A stretch of 64,000 nt of DNA from Ypsolopha sequella (GCA_934047225.1 OW204012.1:12896001-12960000), one strand, 5' to 3'. Shown: positions 55,801-58,594, numbered from the stretch's first letter. Notes: generated from the letters alone by a model not told the origin. Translations and numbers: made by a program.

Positions 55801-57649
55801 ACCGCCCGCCATTTTGAGATCGCACCCGCTGTGCGCCTCATTTTCATCTATTACTATTACGAAGAAGATTAGCCGAGAAGAGCGCAACCAGGCACGAAGA
55901 GGAAGAAGAAAACCATCTTGGAGAACACCAGAGACTTGGTGGCTCAGGCGAAGCGTGGTTTGTGGTGCATGCAGCTCCTTCCCAAGGTCAGATCTTTCAT
56001 CTTCACCAATTTTCTCTTCACTTCCCGCTATTTTTAAAACCTATGGTGATACAAAGCACTGCCGTCACATCGCGTGCTCAGTAGGTATAGAAGTAAGATT
56101 TCTTGTCTCCCAAATTGTGTATGTTAAAAGAGTTAATTGATAGCTGTCTTTTATAATAAATATCGTTGGTGGTGATATTTGGCAGTGAAATGTTCTTTTG
56201 GTAATCCATTGCAATGGCTACCAATGAACTGTCCCTCATGGCGGCTTTTCGTGTAAGGCGCTATCGGTTATAGAAAACTTCAGCCTTTTTCTTATGTACC
56301 AGATGTTCCAATTTTAACTTCCGTGATTCACTTTTTTTTCCTGTTTTAAAAAAATAAAGCACTTTTCTCACGCTCAGGAGGGCGGTATGCGATTTGGGCG
56401 ATGTATCATTTGAACCGTGTATGTCGCAGATTCGTGGAAGGCACCTGCCACCACCCCGGCTGCCGGTACGAAGACGCGCGGGGCGACCAGTGTGACAAGT
56501 GTGGGAAACTGATCAACGCGGCTGAACTTATCGACCCGAGGTGCAAGGTATGTTTAATGTACCTATATCTACGTATAGTATCAATAATAATAAAAAGGTA
56601 AAAATGAAAATTTAACTCAAGATATATTTCGGGCCCCACTGGGCCCGAAATATATCTTGAGTAAAATTCTCATTTTTACCTTTTTATTATTAACTTTTAA
56701 TAAACTAAAACCACATTAAAAATGAGACAAATATATATTTATCAAAAAGTTTATTCGCAAATACAGATTCTCAACTGATGCCGGGCCCAGTAGGGCCCGA
56801 AATATATCTTGAGTAAAATTCTCATTTTAACCTTTTTATTATTAACTTTTAATAAACTAAAACTACGTTAAAAATCTTATAAAAAAAGACAAATATATAT
56901 TTATCAATAATAATTCTTAAATTAAAAGCAGTATTTTTCAAATGATTTTTGTCAAGATCCTTTGATTTAATATTGCATTGCATGTGGTGCTCACATGTAA
57001 TTATCTGGGCATATAGCTTGAAACCTTATGTTATGTTATTAAAATGTATTTAACTACCTGATGTTGGTGATCCAAATAAATAAAATAAATAAATATGAAA
57101 AAGGAGTTTTTACCTTTTTCAGATCAATGCCTTTCGCTTGTCACATGGTAACTCTAACCGCGATACCTTTTTTGAGAAAAGGAAGATCTGGGGACAAAAA
57201 AAACTTGTACGAATCGAGAGGGTTTAAATTTTAACGACCTGAAGTTACAAAAACAAAATTAAAGTGGTCAACTATTATTCCGCATACAGTTGGAAAATGA
57301 AGATGTTCGAATTGAGTCCATAAGCCAAATGTGGAGAACCACCATTCGTACCATATTTCAAGATTTCAGTAATCACCTCTGCCACCTCCTGGACAATTGT
57401 GTCGTGACGATACGTATTTTGTTTCCTCAGGTCTGCAGCGAAACACCCGTAATGAGAAAAAGCGAGCAACTCTTCATAGAGCTGGGTCAACTGGAGCCGT
57501 CCCTGCGCACCTGGGTAGCCGCCACAGAGCAGGGCTGGTCGGGCAGCGCCAGGGCCGTCGGCAGGGCGTGGCTCAGGGATGGACTGAAGGCCAGGGCCGT
57601 CACTAGGGACTTAAAGTGGGGAGTGGCTGTGCCTGGACAGGAGAAGAAG
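22786..57649 (+). CDS. MARS1: Cytoplasmic methionyl-tRNA synthetase, 12 exons, 3' end outside window
   Basis: The enzyme charges tRNA-Met with methionine in the cytosol; in animals its N-terminal GST-like domain usually docks it to the multi-synthetase complex. Joining 22786-22888, 27355-27481, 30242-30395, 37251-37394, 38356-38456, 40229-40351, 45230-45346, 45733-45808, 49998-50125, 52750-52854, 56430-56547 and 57431-57649 gives 505 codons without a stop, every intron being GT-AG with agreeing phase. Seen: GST-like N terminus, catalytic entry [14 protein letters not shown] with the HIGH-type motif HLGN at codons 274-277, [17 protein letters not shown]-like [14 protein letters not shown], zinc-knuckle cysteines, and RDLKWG. 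Order and content match animal cytosolic MetRS as I know it. KMSKS and the anticodon-binding domain are absent from the window. Introns total about 33 kb and are packed with mobile elements. Identification is very secure; minor splice alternatives are possible. Confidence 0.96.
22889..24287 (+). other. MARS1 intron 1, part without recognised elements
   Basis: AT-rich intronic sequence. A GC-richer block at 23750-23900 (GCATGCCGGAGGCCGCCACT) looks like part of an unclassified dispersed element that ends in an AATAAATAAATAAATAA run at 24107-24126. Confidence 0.5.
24288..24448. mobile_element. RPT-G palindrome, copy 2
   Basis: GGTATCGATTCGGCATAACA and CTTCACCAAATCGGTACC are the outer ends; the inner pair is CTTAACTTATTTGACAGGAC and GTCCTGTCAAATAAGTTAAG. 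It is the most regular of the three copies. Confidence 0.9.
25000..25194 (+). repeat. 39-bp tandem repeat, five units
   Basis: The unit begins AAAGAGCGGGGCATCCTGGC and is 39 bases, so every frame repeats as 13 residues ([13 protein letters not shown] in one). The fifth unit has GCTCGG in place of GCGGGG. The array leads into AAAAGGATGTTCCAACACCT and a TTTCTATTTCTATTTC tail, the 3' end of a LINE, so the array arose in an element tail. Confidence 0.95.
25291..25536. mobile_element. hAT-like foldback MITE, copy 1
   Basis: The ends are CAGTGGCGTGCATACACC and ATGCACACCACTG. Flanking 8-mers ACATCCAT and ACATCCAG agree at 7 of 8 positions, as expected for an aged 8-bp hAT target duplication. A second copy is at 34877-35139. 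Confidence 0.88.
25768..25932. mobile_element. RPT-G palindrome, copy 3
   Basis: GGTTACGATTTGGTGTAGCA starts it and ACCGAATTGACACCATTG ends it. The arms are more diverged than in copy 2 (CTTAACTTGTTTGACAAAGT). Confidence 0.8.
25979..26375 (+). mobile_element. RTE-SINE copy with inverted 5' part
   Basis: Positions 25979-26105 carry the SINE head in reverse (CACAGTCGAGCCCGGCTTCA, then TAGTCACCTTTTACGACACC). From about 26106 the body continues in forward orientation exactly where the head stops (CTTACTTAGAAACCCCCTCG). This is the layout produced by twin priming (5' inversion) in target-primed reverse transcription. The tail is degraded. Confidence 0.8.
26376..26947 (+). other. MARS1 intron 1, low-complexity stretch
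   Basis: A- and T-rich sequence with AT and CA microsatellites, and AATAAAATAAAATAAATAAA near 26665 that looks like a retroelement tail. No coding sequence is seen. Confidence 0.5.
26948..27253. repeat. Inverted repeat 100 bp before exon 2
   Basis: CTTCGACCAAAATAAAATGA then ATGGACGGGCC pairs with GGCCCGTCCAT and TTATTTTATTTTGGTCGAAG. The loop is about 240 bases. It is probably a TIR element; no target duplication is clear. Confidence 0.8.
27355..27481 (+). CDS. MARS1: MARS1 exon 2 (GST-like domain, thioredoxin-fold part)
   Basis: The acceptor is TATTCCAG and the donor TG|GTGAGT; the exon enters in phase 1 and leaves in phase 2. It encodes the [20 protein letters not shown] stretch, then AAQYLFPV. 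This is the conserved cis-Pro / substrate-loop region of GST-like domains, where vertebrate MetRS has a comparable Pro-x-x-Pro-x-Leu segment. A foldback element ends about 100 bp upstream (27253). Confidence 0.9.
27975..28364 (+). mobile_element. RPT-K copy 1
   Basis: The three copies (also 30977 and 40533) share ATGGGCGGAGGTAGGCATGT, GTGCTGGGGGCTCGGTTGGT and a GCAAAATAAAC tail. The polyadenylation-like end suggests a retroelement 3' end. The 76- to 105-aa frames found in all three are repeat artefacts. Confidence 0.8.
28419..28830 (+). pseudogene. LINE polymerase C-terminal fragment
   Basis: The frame 28427-28741 reads [20 protein letters not shown] and later QKNCISKIK, then [17 protein letters not shown]. 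This is the familiar segment after the RT core of CR1/Jockey-group LINEs (YGIxFWGNS ... QKxxIRxI ... LPxLYI). A frameshift near 28720 separates it from the true end (APKVFNKLP). Confidence 0.85.
28834..29223 (+). mobile_element. RPT-A copy
   Basis: TTTTCAATGCAAGTGCTCGT to AGCATAAACTACTATT. It contains the hairpin AAAACACTCGCTACGCTCGT. It sits right after the LINE fragment. Confidence 0.93.
29457..29854 (+). mobile_element. RPT-A copy
   Basis: Full-length copy, same orientation as the previous one and 230 bp downstream of it. The two differ at scattered positions, so they are separate insertions rather than a recent tandem duplication. Confidence 0.93.
29855..30241 (+). other. MARS1 intron 2, end
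   Basis: AT-rich intron sequence up to the exon 3 acceptor. No element boundary recognised. Confidence 0.5.
30242..30395 (+). CDS. MARS1: MARS1 exon 3 (GST-like domain, helical part)
   Basis: The acceptor is TATTTTGCAG and the donor GGG|GTAAGT; the exon enters in phase 2 and leaves in phase 0. It encodes [20 protein letters not shown], a helical segment, then [12 protein letters not shown]. The EWEATRL motif is the start of the C-terminal helical half of the GST-like domain and matches the EWEATEL of vertebrate MetRS. The codon split with exon 2 reads TG|T (Cys). Confidence 0.92.
30396..30976 (+). other. MARS1 intron 3, start
   Basis: It contains AGCGGAGCGGAGCGAGGCGA near 30812 and short unclassified repeats. 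No coding sequence is seen. Confidence 0.45.
30977..31366 (+). mobile_element. RPT-K copy 2
   Basis: Nearly identical to the copy at 27975-28364, with GTTGTTCC instead of TGTTCC in the middle and a TTTGAATTTGAATTT tail. Confidence 0.85.
31749..32036 (-). pseudogene. hAT-type transposase N-terminal (TTF-type zinc finger) fragment
   Basis: The 95-residue frame includes [20 protein letters not shown], then [18 protein letters not shown] and NALYCFPC. The series KRKLIxxGRPxPxLxxxxK ... RxFNxxWY ... WLxGC ... LYCFPCxLF is the zinc-finger entry domain of hAT-derived proteins (ZMYM1-like). The catalytic part is missing. Confidence 0.65.
32031..32255 (+). pseudogene. C-terminal end of a LINE ORF1-like protein (FP-type domain)
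   Basis: An open frame of 74 residues to TGA runs [20 protein letters not shown] and ends [20 protein letters not shown] plus PSTPQ. The ending W-P-x-G-V-x-x-R-x-F-R-G is shared by insect retroelement ORF1 proteins with a zinc-finger/coiled-coil front and resembles the C-terminal domain of the FP protein family. Only the end is present. Confidence 0.75.
32328..32692 (-). mobile_element. RPT-A copy (minus)
   Basis: AATAGTAGTTTATGCTACAA to CACTTGCATTGAAA. The part between ACGATTTAAAACACGAG and AATTTATTGC is shortened relative to the others (hairpin deletion). It lies inside RPT-L. Confidence 0.9.
32938..33345 (-). mobile_element. RPT-D copy (minus)
   Basis: Reverse copy of 5400-5810, starting ATTAAGAGGCTATGCGAATT. 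About as diverged as expected for an old insertion. Confidence 0.8.
33434..33730 (-). mobile_element. RTE-SINE copy (minus), left arm of an inverted pair
   Basis: SINE sequence from GCTGGGCAGGCGGGTTGG to AGCTCTACCACC, then GTGCACTGGATTC and TGCTGCACAAATAATAAATA, which reappears inverted before the right-hand SINE. It lacks the GATG tail. Confidence 0.88.
33802..34220 (+). mobile_element. RTE-SINE copy with 13-bp target duplication, right arm of the pair
   Basis: GATAGTACATATA occurs at 33789-33801 and 34221-34233, bracketing an insertion whose first 48 bases (TTATTTGTGCAGCATTACAG and on) precede the common GGTGGTAGAG start. The tail is a GATG run. Confidence 0.88.
34255..34374 (-). mobile_element. 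RPT-E related fragment (minus)
   Basis: GACAGACGGACGGACAGGGA then TTAGTAATAGGG and GGTACGAAACCCTAAA. This variant has the GGGTCCC-type second block, as at 36755-37040. A shorter piece lies at 34548-34585. Confidence 0.7.
34877..35139. mobile_element. hAT-like foldback MITE, copy 2, perfect 8-bp target duplication
   Basis: The ends are CAGTGGCGTGCACAGAAC and GTTCTGTGCACGCCACTG. CAAGGGAC flanks both sides (34869-34876 and 35140-35147). The centre carries GGTAGGCACTGCCTACC. 263 bp. Confidence 0.95.
35157..35370 (+). mobile_element. RPT-J copy 2
   Basis: A GAAAGAAAG head, then ATATTTATTTCGGGTAATCA, and GACTCAGCTATATGCCATCT with ACGCTGATTTTCAGC at the end, in the same order as the copies at 19906 and 59336. 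Confidence 0.65.
35402..35570. mobile_element. RPT-M palindrome, copy 1
   Basis: GTAAGCATGAAAACATCTCC pairs with GATGTTTTCATGTTTAGGCT. The centre is CGCTACTGTCCGCTTGGAGC. Confidence 0.85.
35952..36315 (-). pseudogene. LINE polymerase C-terminal fragment (minus)
   Basis: Two overlapping frames give [20 protein letters not shown] and then, after a frameshift near 36170, [20 protein letters not shown] with NKLPDSL and FKKLLFNYL. The LPSLYIYEM ... KIFNKLP ... LFNYL series matches the end of CR1/Jockey-group polymerase ORFs. Confidence 0.82.
36619..37040. mobile_element. Inverted pair of RPT-E related elements
   Basis: A minus-oriented piece (36619-36700, GCGGAGTCTTAGTAATAGGG) faces a longer plus copy starting TTTTAGGGTTCCGTACC at 36751 and ending GAGTCCGACTCGCACTTGGC at about 37040. 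Together they form a hairpin with about 75-bp arms. Isolated ends of this variant lie at 37583-37635, 42170-42283 and 46478-46562. Confidence 0.8.
37150..37240 (-). mobile_element. Short retroelement tail fragment
   Basis: CTCCTGAAAGGCAGAGGCTT and CTGCTACGATCCTGACGCAC are a diverged reverse version of 13746-13850. It ends directly before the exon 4 acceptor. Confidence 0.5.
37251..37394 (+). CDS. MARS1: MARS1 exon 4 (GST-like domain, last helices)
   Basis: The acceptor is ACAATTTCAG and the donor CAG|GTAAGA; 48 whole codons, phase 0 at both ends. It encodes [20 protein letters not shown] and ends [15 protein letters not shown]. The S-x-A-D-I-x-I-x-x-x-L-Y-P-L pattern is the N-capping box and hydrophobic staple helix of GST C-terminal domains, aligned with the SLADIVLWGALYPLL region of vertebrate MetRS. 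Confidence 0.93.
37674..38113 (+). mobile_element. TTAA-flanked MITE, copy 1 (piggyBac-like target)
   Basis: TTAAGAGCGCACCGAGC at the left and GCTCGGTGCGCCCTTAA at the right are terminal inverted repeats, TTAA being at both ends. A second copy in opposite orientation is at 50498-50906. It lies in intron 4, between exons 4 and 5. Confidence 0.88.
38356..38456 (+). CDS. MARS1: MARS1 exon 5 (linker); founder of a tandem array
   Basis: The acceptor is TTTTTCAG and the donor GG|GTGGGT; phase 0 in, phase 2 out. It encodes [20 protein letters not shown] and then a short Gly/Pro-rich tail. This linker between the GST-like domain and the catalytic core is poorly conserved, so it is placed by frame and splice-phase continuity between exons 4 and 6. 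All but its first five bases are part of the first unit of a 143-bp tandem array running downstream. Only this unit has the TTCAG acceptor; the other units have TATTGTT at that place. Confidence 0.85.
38361..39530 (+). repeat. 143-bp minisatellite built from MARS1 exon 5 and its donor
   Basis: Units start at 38361, 38504, 38647, 38790, 38933, 39076, 39219 and 39362, with a partial ninth at 39505. Each holds 96 of the 101 exon bases, the donor and 47 bases of intron ending TATTGTT. Units 5 and 6 carry GTGAGT instead of GTGGGT at the donor. Only unit 1 has an acceptor. A run of 143 is not divisible by three and each unit has an in-frame TAG after the donor, so the extra copies cannot add to the protein as they stand. 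Confidence 0.97.
39531..39780 (+). mobile_element. Retroelement tail fragment (TTAC-headed)
   Basis: TTACTTACTTACTTAGTCAG, then AAAACATCGTGAGGAAACCT and CGTTGGGACGTAATAATCGT, and GACACCCCCTCGGGGATTCA. Related pieces lie at 14105-14180 and 17505-17590. Type uncertain. Confidence 0.5.
39808..40193 (+). mobile_element. RPT-A copy ending 35 bp before exon 6
   Basis: TTTTCAATGCAAGTGCTCGT to CATAAACTACTATT. The inner TATGCATTGAAA block is deleted (ACTATAAAAACG). The remaining space before the exon 6 acceptor is about 35 bases. Confidence 0.93.
40229..40351 (+). CDS. MARS1: MARS1 exon 6 (acidic linker)
   Basis: The acceptor is TATTTTCCAG and the donor GT|GTAAGT; phase 2 on both sides. It encodes [20 protein letters not shown] then [14 protein letters not shown]. 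The pattern matches the acidic linker before the catalytic domain of animal MetRS, where an EEI block followed by a W-containing helix and LP is found. An RPT-A insertion ends at about 40193, leaving only about 35 bases of intron for the branch point and pyrimidine tract. Confidence 0.9.
40533..40905 (+). mobile_element. RPT-K copy 3
   Basis: It lacks the first 45 bases found in copies 1 and 2 and begins GATGGGCGGAGGTAGGCATG. The tail is TTTGAATTTGAATTTGA. Confidence 0.82.
40906..42169 (+). other. MARS1 intron 6, no element recognised
   Basis: A GC-richer patch at 41400-41560 (CGGTGCAGGACGACGCCAAC) is flanked by AT-rich sequence. It could be an unclassified element or a promoter-like region of something unseen. 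No frame with protein similarity was found. Confidence 0.4.
42401..42624 (+). mobile_element. RPT-A copy, 5' truncated
   Basis: It starts inside the element at GTGTAACATAAATGTTATAC and runs to CATAAACTACTATT. The hairpin AAAACACTCG is deleted. Confidence 0.88.
42660..42833. mobile_element. RPT-M palindrome, copy 2
   Basis: GTAGCCTAAGCATGAAAACA pairs with TGTTTTCATGCTTAGGTTAC. The centre is CGCTCCAAGCGGACAGTAGC. Confidence 0.88.
43128..43530 (-). mobile_element. Helitron-like end (CTAG terminus, minus orientation)
   Basis: CTAGCTGACCCGGCGAACTT is the reverse complement of a CTAG-ended GC-rich terminus, the type also seen at 9072-9075. The other end was not located; the right limit is a guess. 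Confidence 0.4.
43622..43755. repeat. Inverted repeat, about 50-bp arms
   Basis: CATCAACATCAACTTGAGAT then TTTGACGTGCGTGC pairs with GCACGCACGTCAAA and TCAAGTTGATGTTGAT. The loop is GC-rich. Confidence 0.85.
44190..44660. mobile_element. Head-to-head pair of RPT-C
   Basis: A minus copy (to about 44430) and a plus copy (from about 44436) meet around CGACAGCAAATGAAAAATTC. The arms are about 215 bp and nearly identical. Frames of 62 aa with almost the same sequence on opposite strands are a consequence. Confidence 0.9.
44828..45172 (-). mobile_element. RTE-SINE copy (minus), 57 bp before exon 7
   Basis: From AGCCTAGTTCGTCCACTGCT to AGCTCTACCACC, with no GATG tail. GTCTTTTCCATA replaces the usual GTCTGTTCCATA. 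Confidence 0.9.
45230..45346 (+). CDS. MARS1: MARS1 exon 7 (catalytic core entry, HLGN motif)
   Basis: The acceptor is CATTCCACAG and the donor AG|GTAAGA; phase 2 on both sides. It encodes [20 protein letters not shown] then [23 protein letters not shown] is the class I signature (HIGH motif) that binds ATP, and ALPYVN is the methionine-pocket strand typical of MetRS. The identification does not depend on neighbouring exons. An RPT-F element begins about 14 bp past the donor, and an RTE-SINE copy ends 57 bp before the acceptor. Confidence 0.98.
45361..45622. mobile_element. RPT-F foldback, third complete copy, 14 bp after exon 7
   Basis: ACAAGGTGTAACAGAAAGGT to CCTTTCTGTTACACGTTGT variants, with loop CAGCCGAGCGGCATTGCA. 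It occupies most of the 386-bp intron 7. Confidence 0.93.
45733..45808 (+). CDS. MARS1: MARS1 exon 8 (CGTDEYG motif)
   Basis: The acceptor is TTTGCTTTCAG and the donor AAG|GTAAAG; phase 2 in, phase 0 out. It encodes [20 protein letters not shown] then ATETK. The [11 protein letters not shown] block is nearly invariant in cytosolic MetRS and lines the active site. Confidence 0.98.
45896..46030 (+). mobile_element. RPT-L left end only
   Basis: TGATTGAAAATCTGCTCAAG and GACAACGTCTTTGATGAGCT match the left 130 bp of 31371-32770. The rest is missing; a DUF7869-type element follows. Confidence 0.75.
46563..46995 (+). pseudogene. DUF7869-type protein, N-terminal part (frameshifted)
   Basis: A first frame to about 46767 gives [20 protein letters not shown] then [11 protein letters not shown] second frame to 46995 continues [20 protein letters not shown] and [18 protein letters not shown]. 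The HIESYxPSISHYRREHAPxRxYLP ... ISFxxxGxxxCxxC series is what I know from the region before the DUF7869 domain in arthropod and cnidarian proteins. The protein breaks off at the inserted inverted-repeat element. Confidence 0.72.
46986..47370. mobile_element. MITE inside the DUF7869-type gene
   Basis: GTGTAATGATGACCTGATCA then GAAAATGAAACCAC pairs with GTGGTTTCATTTTC and AGGTCATCATTACAC. Coding sequence resumes after it ([18 protein letters not shown] in one frame). The limits are approximate. Confidence 0.75.
47440..47833 (+). mobile_element. RPT-A copy inside the DUF7869-type gene
   Basis: TTTTCAATGCATGTGCTCGT to GCATAAACTACTATT. Coding sequence stops just before (NDADPK) and resumes just after ([12 protein letters not shown]), so the insertion interrupts a once continuous gene. 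Confidence 0.93.
47838..48419 (+). pseudogene. DUF7869-like domain, C-terminal part of the transposon gene
   Basis: An uninterrupted frame of about 190 residues to TGA. Seen: [29 protein letters not shown], a WHEAISGR motif, [20 protein letters not shown], then [19 protein letters not shown] and a C-terminal [11 protein letters not shown]. The D-N-C-x-x-QNKN and GH(S/T)-x(4)-D motifs suggest an RNase H-like catalytic fold. The domain name is from memory. The role is probably transposase; this copy cannot make the whole protein. Confidence 0.75.
48964..49157 (-). mobile_element. RTE-SINE copy (minus), truncated
   Basis: CCATCAGGTTGTCTTCGTCC then CTCGCTGGGCAGGCGGGTTG and GGGGATGGATATACCGCCAT, after which it stops short. 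It lies a few bases past the DUF7869-type element's right end. Confidence 0.82.
49163..49258. mobile_element. RPT-M palindrome, truncated copy
   Basis: CCATACGTAGCTGTTAGTTC and CTGTCCGCTTGGAGTGGTTT are the centre of RPT-M; the outer GCATGAAAACATC ends are missing. Confidence 0.8.
49457..49976 (-). mobile_element. RPT-A copy (minus), long-middle variant, ends 21 bp before exon 9
   Basis: AATAGTAGTTTATGCTACAA to CACTTGCATTGAAAA, with an additional AT-rich segment of about 170 bases at 49579-49748 related to the one in 7895-8308. The hairpin region is shortened. Confidence 0.9.
49998..50125 (+). CDS. MARS1: MARS1 exon 9 (catalytic core)
   Basis: The acceptor is TTATGTTTCAG and the donor GA|GTGAGT; phase 0 in, phase 2 out. 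It encodes [20 protein letters not shown] then [20 protein letters not shown]. The GLTPxxICDKY and FDxFGRTxTPxQT motifs are conserved in animal MetRS. An RPT-A copy ends about 21 bp before the acceptor, so the pyrimidine tract starts right after the insertion. Confidence 0.97.
50178..50392. repeat. Inverted repeat in intron 9
   Basis: TTGGTAAGTGATCGTTATCA and AATTTCGACTTCCCAT pair with ATGGGGAGTCGAAATT and GTTCACTTACCAAGG. Arms are about 90 bases with several mismatches. Confidence 0.8.
50498..50906 (-). mobile_element. TTAA-flanked MITE, copy 2
   Basis: TTAAGGGCGCACCGAGCG at the left and GCTCGGTGCGCTCTTAA at the right, with TTAA at 50498-50501 and 50903-50906. It is the reverse orientation of 37674-38113. 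It splits a LINE remnant whose tail (TTCAATTCAATTCAAAATCC) lies at 50425-50460. Confidence 0.88.
51416..51532 (-). pseudogene. LINE polymerase C-terminal fragment (minus)
   Basis: 39 codons read [20 protein letters not shown] and [19 protein letters not shown]. The LWNNLP ... FKxxLKxHFL series is the last segment of many CR1/Jockey-group ORFs. Together with the tail at 50425-50497 it is one insertion cut by the TTAA MITE. Confidence 0.8.
51598..51951. mobile_element. Tc1/mariner-type MITE in the array (354 bp)
   Basis: The ends are CACTGGTGGACATAAAAATC and GATTTTTATGTCCACCAGTG, with TA on each side (51596-51597 and 51952-51953). Deleting it and one TA leaves a regular array unit. Confidence 0.95.
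51973..52424. mobile_element. Second TA-flanked MITE in the array (452 bp)
   Basis: The ends are CAGGGTGATTGGTAATTCGA and TCGAATTACCAATCACTCTG, with TA at 51971-51972 and 52425-52426. Inner TAGGTGTCGAAAATGA and TCATTTTCGACCCCTAG pair. Again the empty site reads as array. Confidence 0.93.
52750..52854 (+). CDS. MARS1: MARS1 exon 10 (start of zinc-knuckle insertion)
   Basis: The acceptor is TTTGTTTACAG and the donor AG|GTAAGT; phase 2 on both sides. It encodes [20 protein letters not shown] then [15 protein letters not shown]. The CQKC pair is the first zinc-knuckle half, and the FLADRFVEG junction continues into exon 11. An AT-rich tandem array ends about 12 bp before the acceptor. Confidence 0.97.
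52855..53260 (+). other. MARS1 intron 10, start
   Basis: GTACACGGAAAGAACGTGCC near 53028 resembles the unit of the following 28-bp array. Otherwise unclassified. Confidence 0.45.
53261..53484 (+). repeat. 28-bp tandem repeat, eight units
   Basis: The unit begins GTGCATTGTCAACTAATGTC and is followed by GCGAAAAC. Starts step by 28 from 53261 to 53457; a degenerate ninth (TTGCATTGTCACACTTTA) follows. Preceded by GGACACGGAAAAAAC, which is like the single motif at 53028. Confidence 0.95.
53630..54142 (-). pseudogene. DUF7869-like protein 2, C-terminal part
   Basis: After the 61-bp array the frame continues [20 protein letters not shown], then [13 protein letters not shown], and ends [13 protein letters not shown] before TAA. 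The [18 protein letters not shown] block corresponds to [12 protein letters not shown] in the element at 46075-48958. The array lies directly before it and shifts the frame relative to the N-terminal part. Confidence 0.8.
54143..55545 (-). repeat. 61-bp tandem array, 23 identical units, inside a DUF7869-like gene
   Basis: The + strand unit begins GTCGTGGACGATATAGTGAA and ends CCTCCACAT; starts step by 61 from 54143 to 55485. All units I read are identical. 61 is not a multiple of three, so each minus frame runs through three readings every 183 bases, and none has a stop. One reading is the family motif [20 protein letters not shown]. The large repetitive open frames (up to 637 residues) result from this and should not be taken as a structural protein. 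Confidence 0.96.
55546..55655 (-). pseudogene. DUF7869-like protein 2, N-terminal side of the array
   Basis: The frame reads [20 protein letters not shown] then [15 protein letters not shown] into the array. The F-x-D-x-C-GGQNKN motif is equivalent to [12 protein letters not shown] in the other element. A TGA stops the frame upstream at about 55645. The upstream exon or region was not found. Confidence 0.75.
55656..56429 (+). other. MARS1 intron 10, end; unclassified
   Basis: A GC-richer block (55690-56000) may be the remaining 5' part of the DUF7869-type element or another repeat. It shows a 108-residue + frame rich in Arg and Ser without recognisable domains. The last 250 bp before exon 11 are plain intron. 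Confidence 0.4.
56430..56547 (+). CDS. MARS1: MARS1 exon 11 (zinc knuckles)
   Basis: The acceptor is TATGTCGCAG and the donor AAG|GTATGT; phase 2 in, phase 0 out. It encodes [20 protein letters not shown] then [19 protein letters not shown]. The C-x(4)-C pair, CDKC and the final C are the zinc-binding positions of the connective insertion, and [15 protein letters not shown] is almost identical in animal enzymes. The pyrimidine tract before the acceptor is weak (GTGTATGTCGCAG). Confidence 0.98.
56597..56910. repeat. Inverted and direct copies around GGGCCCGAAATATATC
   Basis: GATATATTTCGGGCCCCACT faces AGTGGGGCCCGAAATATATC-like sequence (56620-56660), and the same block with its TTTTTATTATTAACTTTTAA tail returns at 56785-56880. 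Type unknown. Confidence 0.7.
56911..57430 (+). other. MARS1 intron 11, end
   Basis: AT-rich, then 57290-57420 has open frames on both strands. The antisense one reads [24 protein letters not shown] sequence, possibly an old element, but I cannot name it. Confidence 0.35.
57431..57649 (+). CDS. MARS1: MARS1 exon 12 (connective peptide, RDLKWG)
   Basis: The acceptor is TTTCCTCAG and the donor AAG|GTAAAT; 73 whole codons, phase 0. It opens [20 protein letters not shown] and ends [23 protein letters not shown] followed by VP is the strand that leads back to the catalytic domain. One oddity: the usual DGLKPR is DGLKAR here, whereas the decayed duplicate of this exon at 58349-58470 keeps the Pro. 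The next expected coding block (a KVFYVWFD-type segment) was not found before 64000. Confidence 0.97.
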
Positions 57650-58348
57650 GTAAATAGCAAGATATCCAACTACAGTAGTTACAATATAATAGGTCCGTTT
57701 TGACATATGTCATCGCAACGTATCTATAGATGTGAACCGTGCAAATCGGTAACTATGTCAACCGATTCTCACGAGAAATCGATTCAAAATATTATAAGTT
57801 TGTTATCGTTTGAAATATTTTCAAGTTTATTGGTTATAATTTCTAGGAAGAACATTTCATTAACCATTGGATAGTTAATATAAATTTTATGTATTGAAAA
57901 TTATGATAGGATGGTGATAGAAAGATATTTCGGGTGCTAAAACCAGCTTTTAATTTTTTTTCTCTACGAAAAGAACCTGAAATGGAAATTCTTACGTGCC
58001 AGTAATATTTTGTAATGTTGTACTTCACTGACCTCAAATTAGATAGAGGTCAGTGCGTTGATAGATATAAAATACTGGCCAGTAAGAAAAATATGTAGGC
58101 TTCAAGATGAAAAAATTGCTCCTTGCCTTGAAAAAAAAATATACTGCCATATTTCTAACCAGCCAATCTATCTATTGATAGGATGTTTCATGGAAAACTT
58201 TGCCTGTAAACCAATTCATTAATAAAAAAATGAGACTTCAAGCAATAAATACATGTTTTATGTACATTATATTTTTTGTTTTTGTGAACTATAAGTTTAG
58301 TGGTATGTTACATATTTAGCACAATTATTATATTATATTGTCCGTATA
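57650..58348 (+). other. Spacer between exon 12 and its dead duplicate
   Basis: AT-rich intron. A small hairpin at 58027-58054 (CACTGACCTC and GAGGTCAGTG). No coding sequence recognised. Confidence 0.5.
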
Positions 58349-58470
58349 GAGCAGGGCTGGTCGGACACTGCCAGGGCCGTCGCAAGGGCGTGGTTCAGAG
58401 ATGGACTGAAGCCAAGGGCGGTCACTAGGGACTTGAAGTGGGGGGTGACTGTGCCTGGGCAGGAGATGAA
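58349..58470 (+). pseudogene. Decayed partial duplicate of MARS1 exon 12
   Basis: These 122 bases repeat the second half of exon 12, from the GAGCAGGGCTGG block to the donor (ATGAAG|GTAATT). The translation begins [20 protein letters not shown] and continues [12 protein letters not shown] run of five G at about 58439-58443 is one base short of the parental pattern, so the frame shifts and meets TGA directly after TGGGGG. TATAG sits at the left edge, so a cryptic acceptor is possible, but the phase does not fit exon 11 or exon 12. I read it as a dead duplicate. Confidence 0.85.
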
Positions 58471-58594
58471 GGTAATTGCAGGCCTACCGTTTAACCGAGT
58501 CAGTTCATGCGGTAGAGAGCGGTGCGGGAGGGGTGACATCGTGTCTCACTCTCGGAGTCTAACGTCAATTCACGTCACGTGACGTCACCACAAC

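Noticed and set aside
58349..58470. Mutually exclusive alternative exon for exon 12
   Set aside because: It covers only half the exon, has a frame-breaking base loss and the wrong phase for its cryptic acceptor.
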